This document shows positions 63,864 through 64,000 of a stretch of 64,000 nt of DNA, piece by piece; the first letter of the stretch is position 1; each line of letters begins with the position of its first letter. The position numbers were made by a program, and so were the translations under genes. The stretch is from contig JBEIIG010000010.1 of the NCBI GenBank assembly GCA_040380855.1, forward strand, positions 10,858 to 74,857. The letters are read 5' to 3'. The notes beneath the pieces were generated by a model, which saw nothing but the letters and a program-made list of their open reading frames with translations, ran no database searches and was not told the DNA's origin. Source of the DNA: VFMC01 sp040380855 (lineage in GTDB: Bacteria; Actinomycetota; Acidimicrobiia; Acidimicrobiales; Ilumatobacteraceae).

Positions 63864-64000
63864 TCAGGTCGCCTGACGGCCGGGAGGCAGGGCCTGCCCG
63901 CTGTCGGCAGGGGGTAGGTCGACACGTACCCGACCACCCGGCGGCGGTTCGATGGTGATGCTGCCGCCGTGCGCATCGATCAAGCCCTTGGCGATCGTGA
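63864..64000 (-). CDS. sensor histidine kinase (C-terminal end, runs off window)
   Basis: Only the last 45 or so codons are inside. TIAKGLIDAHGGSI is the G2-box region of a HATPase_c domain (LxIAKxLIxAHGG), followed by PPPGGRVRVDLP and a proline-rich tail. The rest of the kinase and any partner regulator lie beyond the window. It converges on the TetR gene. Confidence 0.85.
   Translation of the reverse strand, partial: TIAKGLIDAHGGSITIEPPPGGRVRVDLPPADSGQALPPGRQAT

Overview
The window is GC-rich and densely coded. Its gene content suggests a free-living aerobic actinobacterium. An Acidimicrobiia (Ilumatobacter-like) member is my best guess, based on a DUF3516-type helicase, a form I cox cluster, an iniBAC-like operon, many GTG starts and many promoters that place a TAnnnT box only 6-9 nt before the start codon (leaderless transcripts). 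The taxonomic call is inference. I saw no rRNA, tRNA, CRISPR array, insertion sequence or phage gene.

Layout. 1-4145: the end of a DUF3516-type helicase, then a divergent catabolic cluster (TetR regulator and acyl-CoA dehydrogenase-like flavoprotein facing an alpha/beta hydrolase and a NicX-like ring-cleavage dioxygenase) around a perfect palindrome. 4229-5236: a membrane-anchored HSL-type esterase. 5269-16497: an aerobic carbon monoxide dehydrogenase locus in two convergent arms. The plus arm carries a CoxF/XdhC-like protein, a small protein, CoxD and CoxE. The minus arm carries CoxM, CoxS, CoxL (form I motif AYRCSFR), an XdhC-YHS fusion, CoxG and five consecutive tiny single-span membrane proteins. 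16636-32384: ordinary accessory metabolism (methyltransferase, beta-lactamase-fold hydrolase, Rieske oxygenase, P450, MsrB, DUF4389, M20 peptidase, phytanoyl-CoA dioxygenase-like, GNAT, FAD monooxygenase, acyl-CoA ligase).

32408-45795: one nine-gene minus-strand oligosaccharide operon (ABC binding protein, two permeases, five cytoplasmic glycosidases, ATPase), almost entirely with start/stop overlaps. 45966-47764: a leaderless 18-codon ORF coupled to a GNAT/amine-oxidase fusion whose oxidase domain looks circularly permuted. 47870-55395: an iniBAC-like operon (IniB-like protein, two dynamin-like GTPases) extended by a membrane-anchored Hsp70-like ATPase and a disordered acidic protein. 55709-57670: a HelD/HelR-type helicase behind a repeat-rich intergenic region. 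57684-60756: a secreted HNH/excalibur protein, a SARP/BTAD regulator with 11-bp periodic repeats, and DUF1059-like small proteins, one fused to a LuxR helix-turn-helix. 60904-64000: a membrane protein, a P450 and TetR pair with twin palindromic operators, and the tail of a histidine kinase.

The genes that clearly work together are the cox arms (CO oxidation and cofactor maturation), the sugar operon (uptake plus intracellular hydrolysis), the Ini-like operon (probable membrane remodelling or envelope stress) and the two divergent regulator/oxygenase modules at the two ends.
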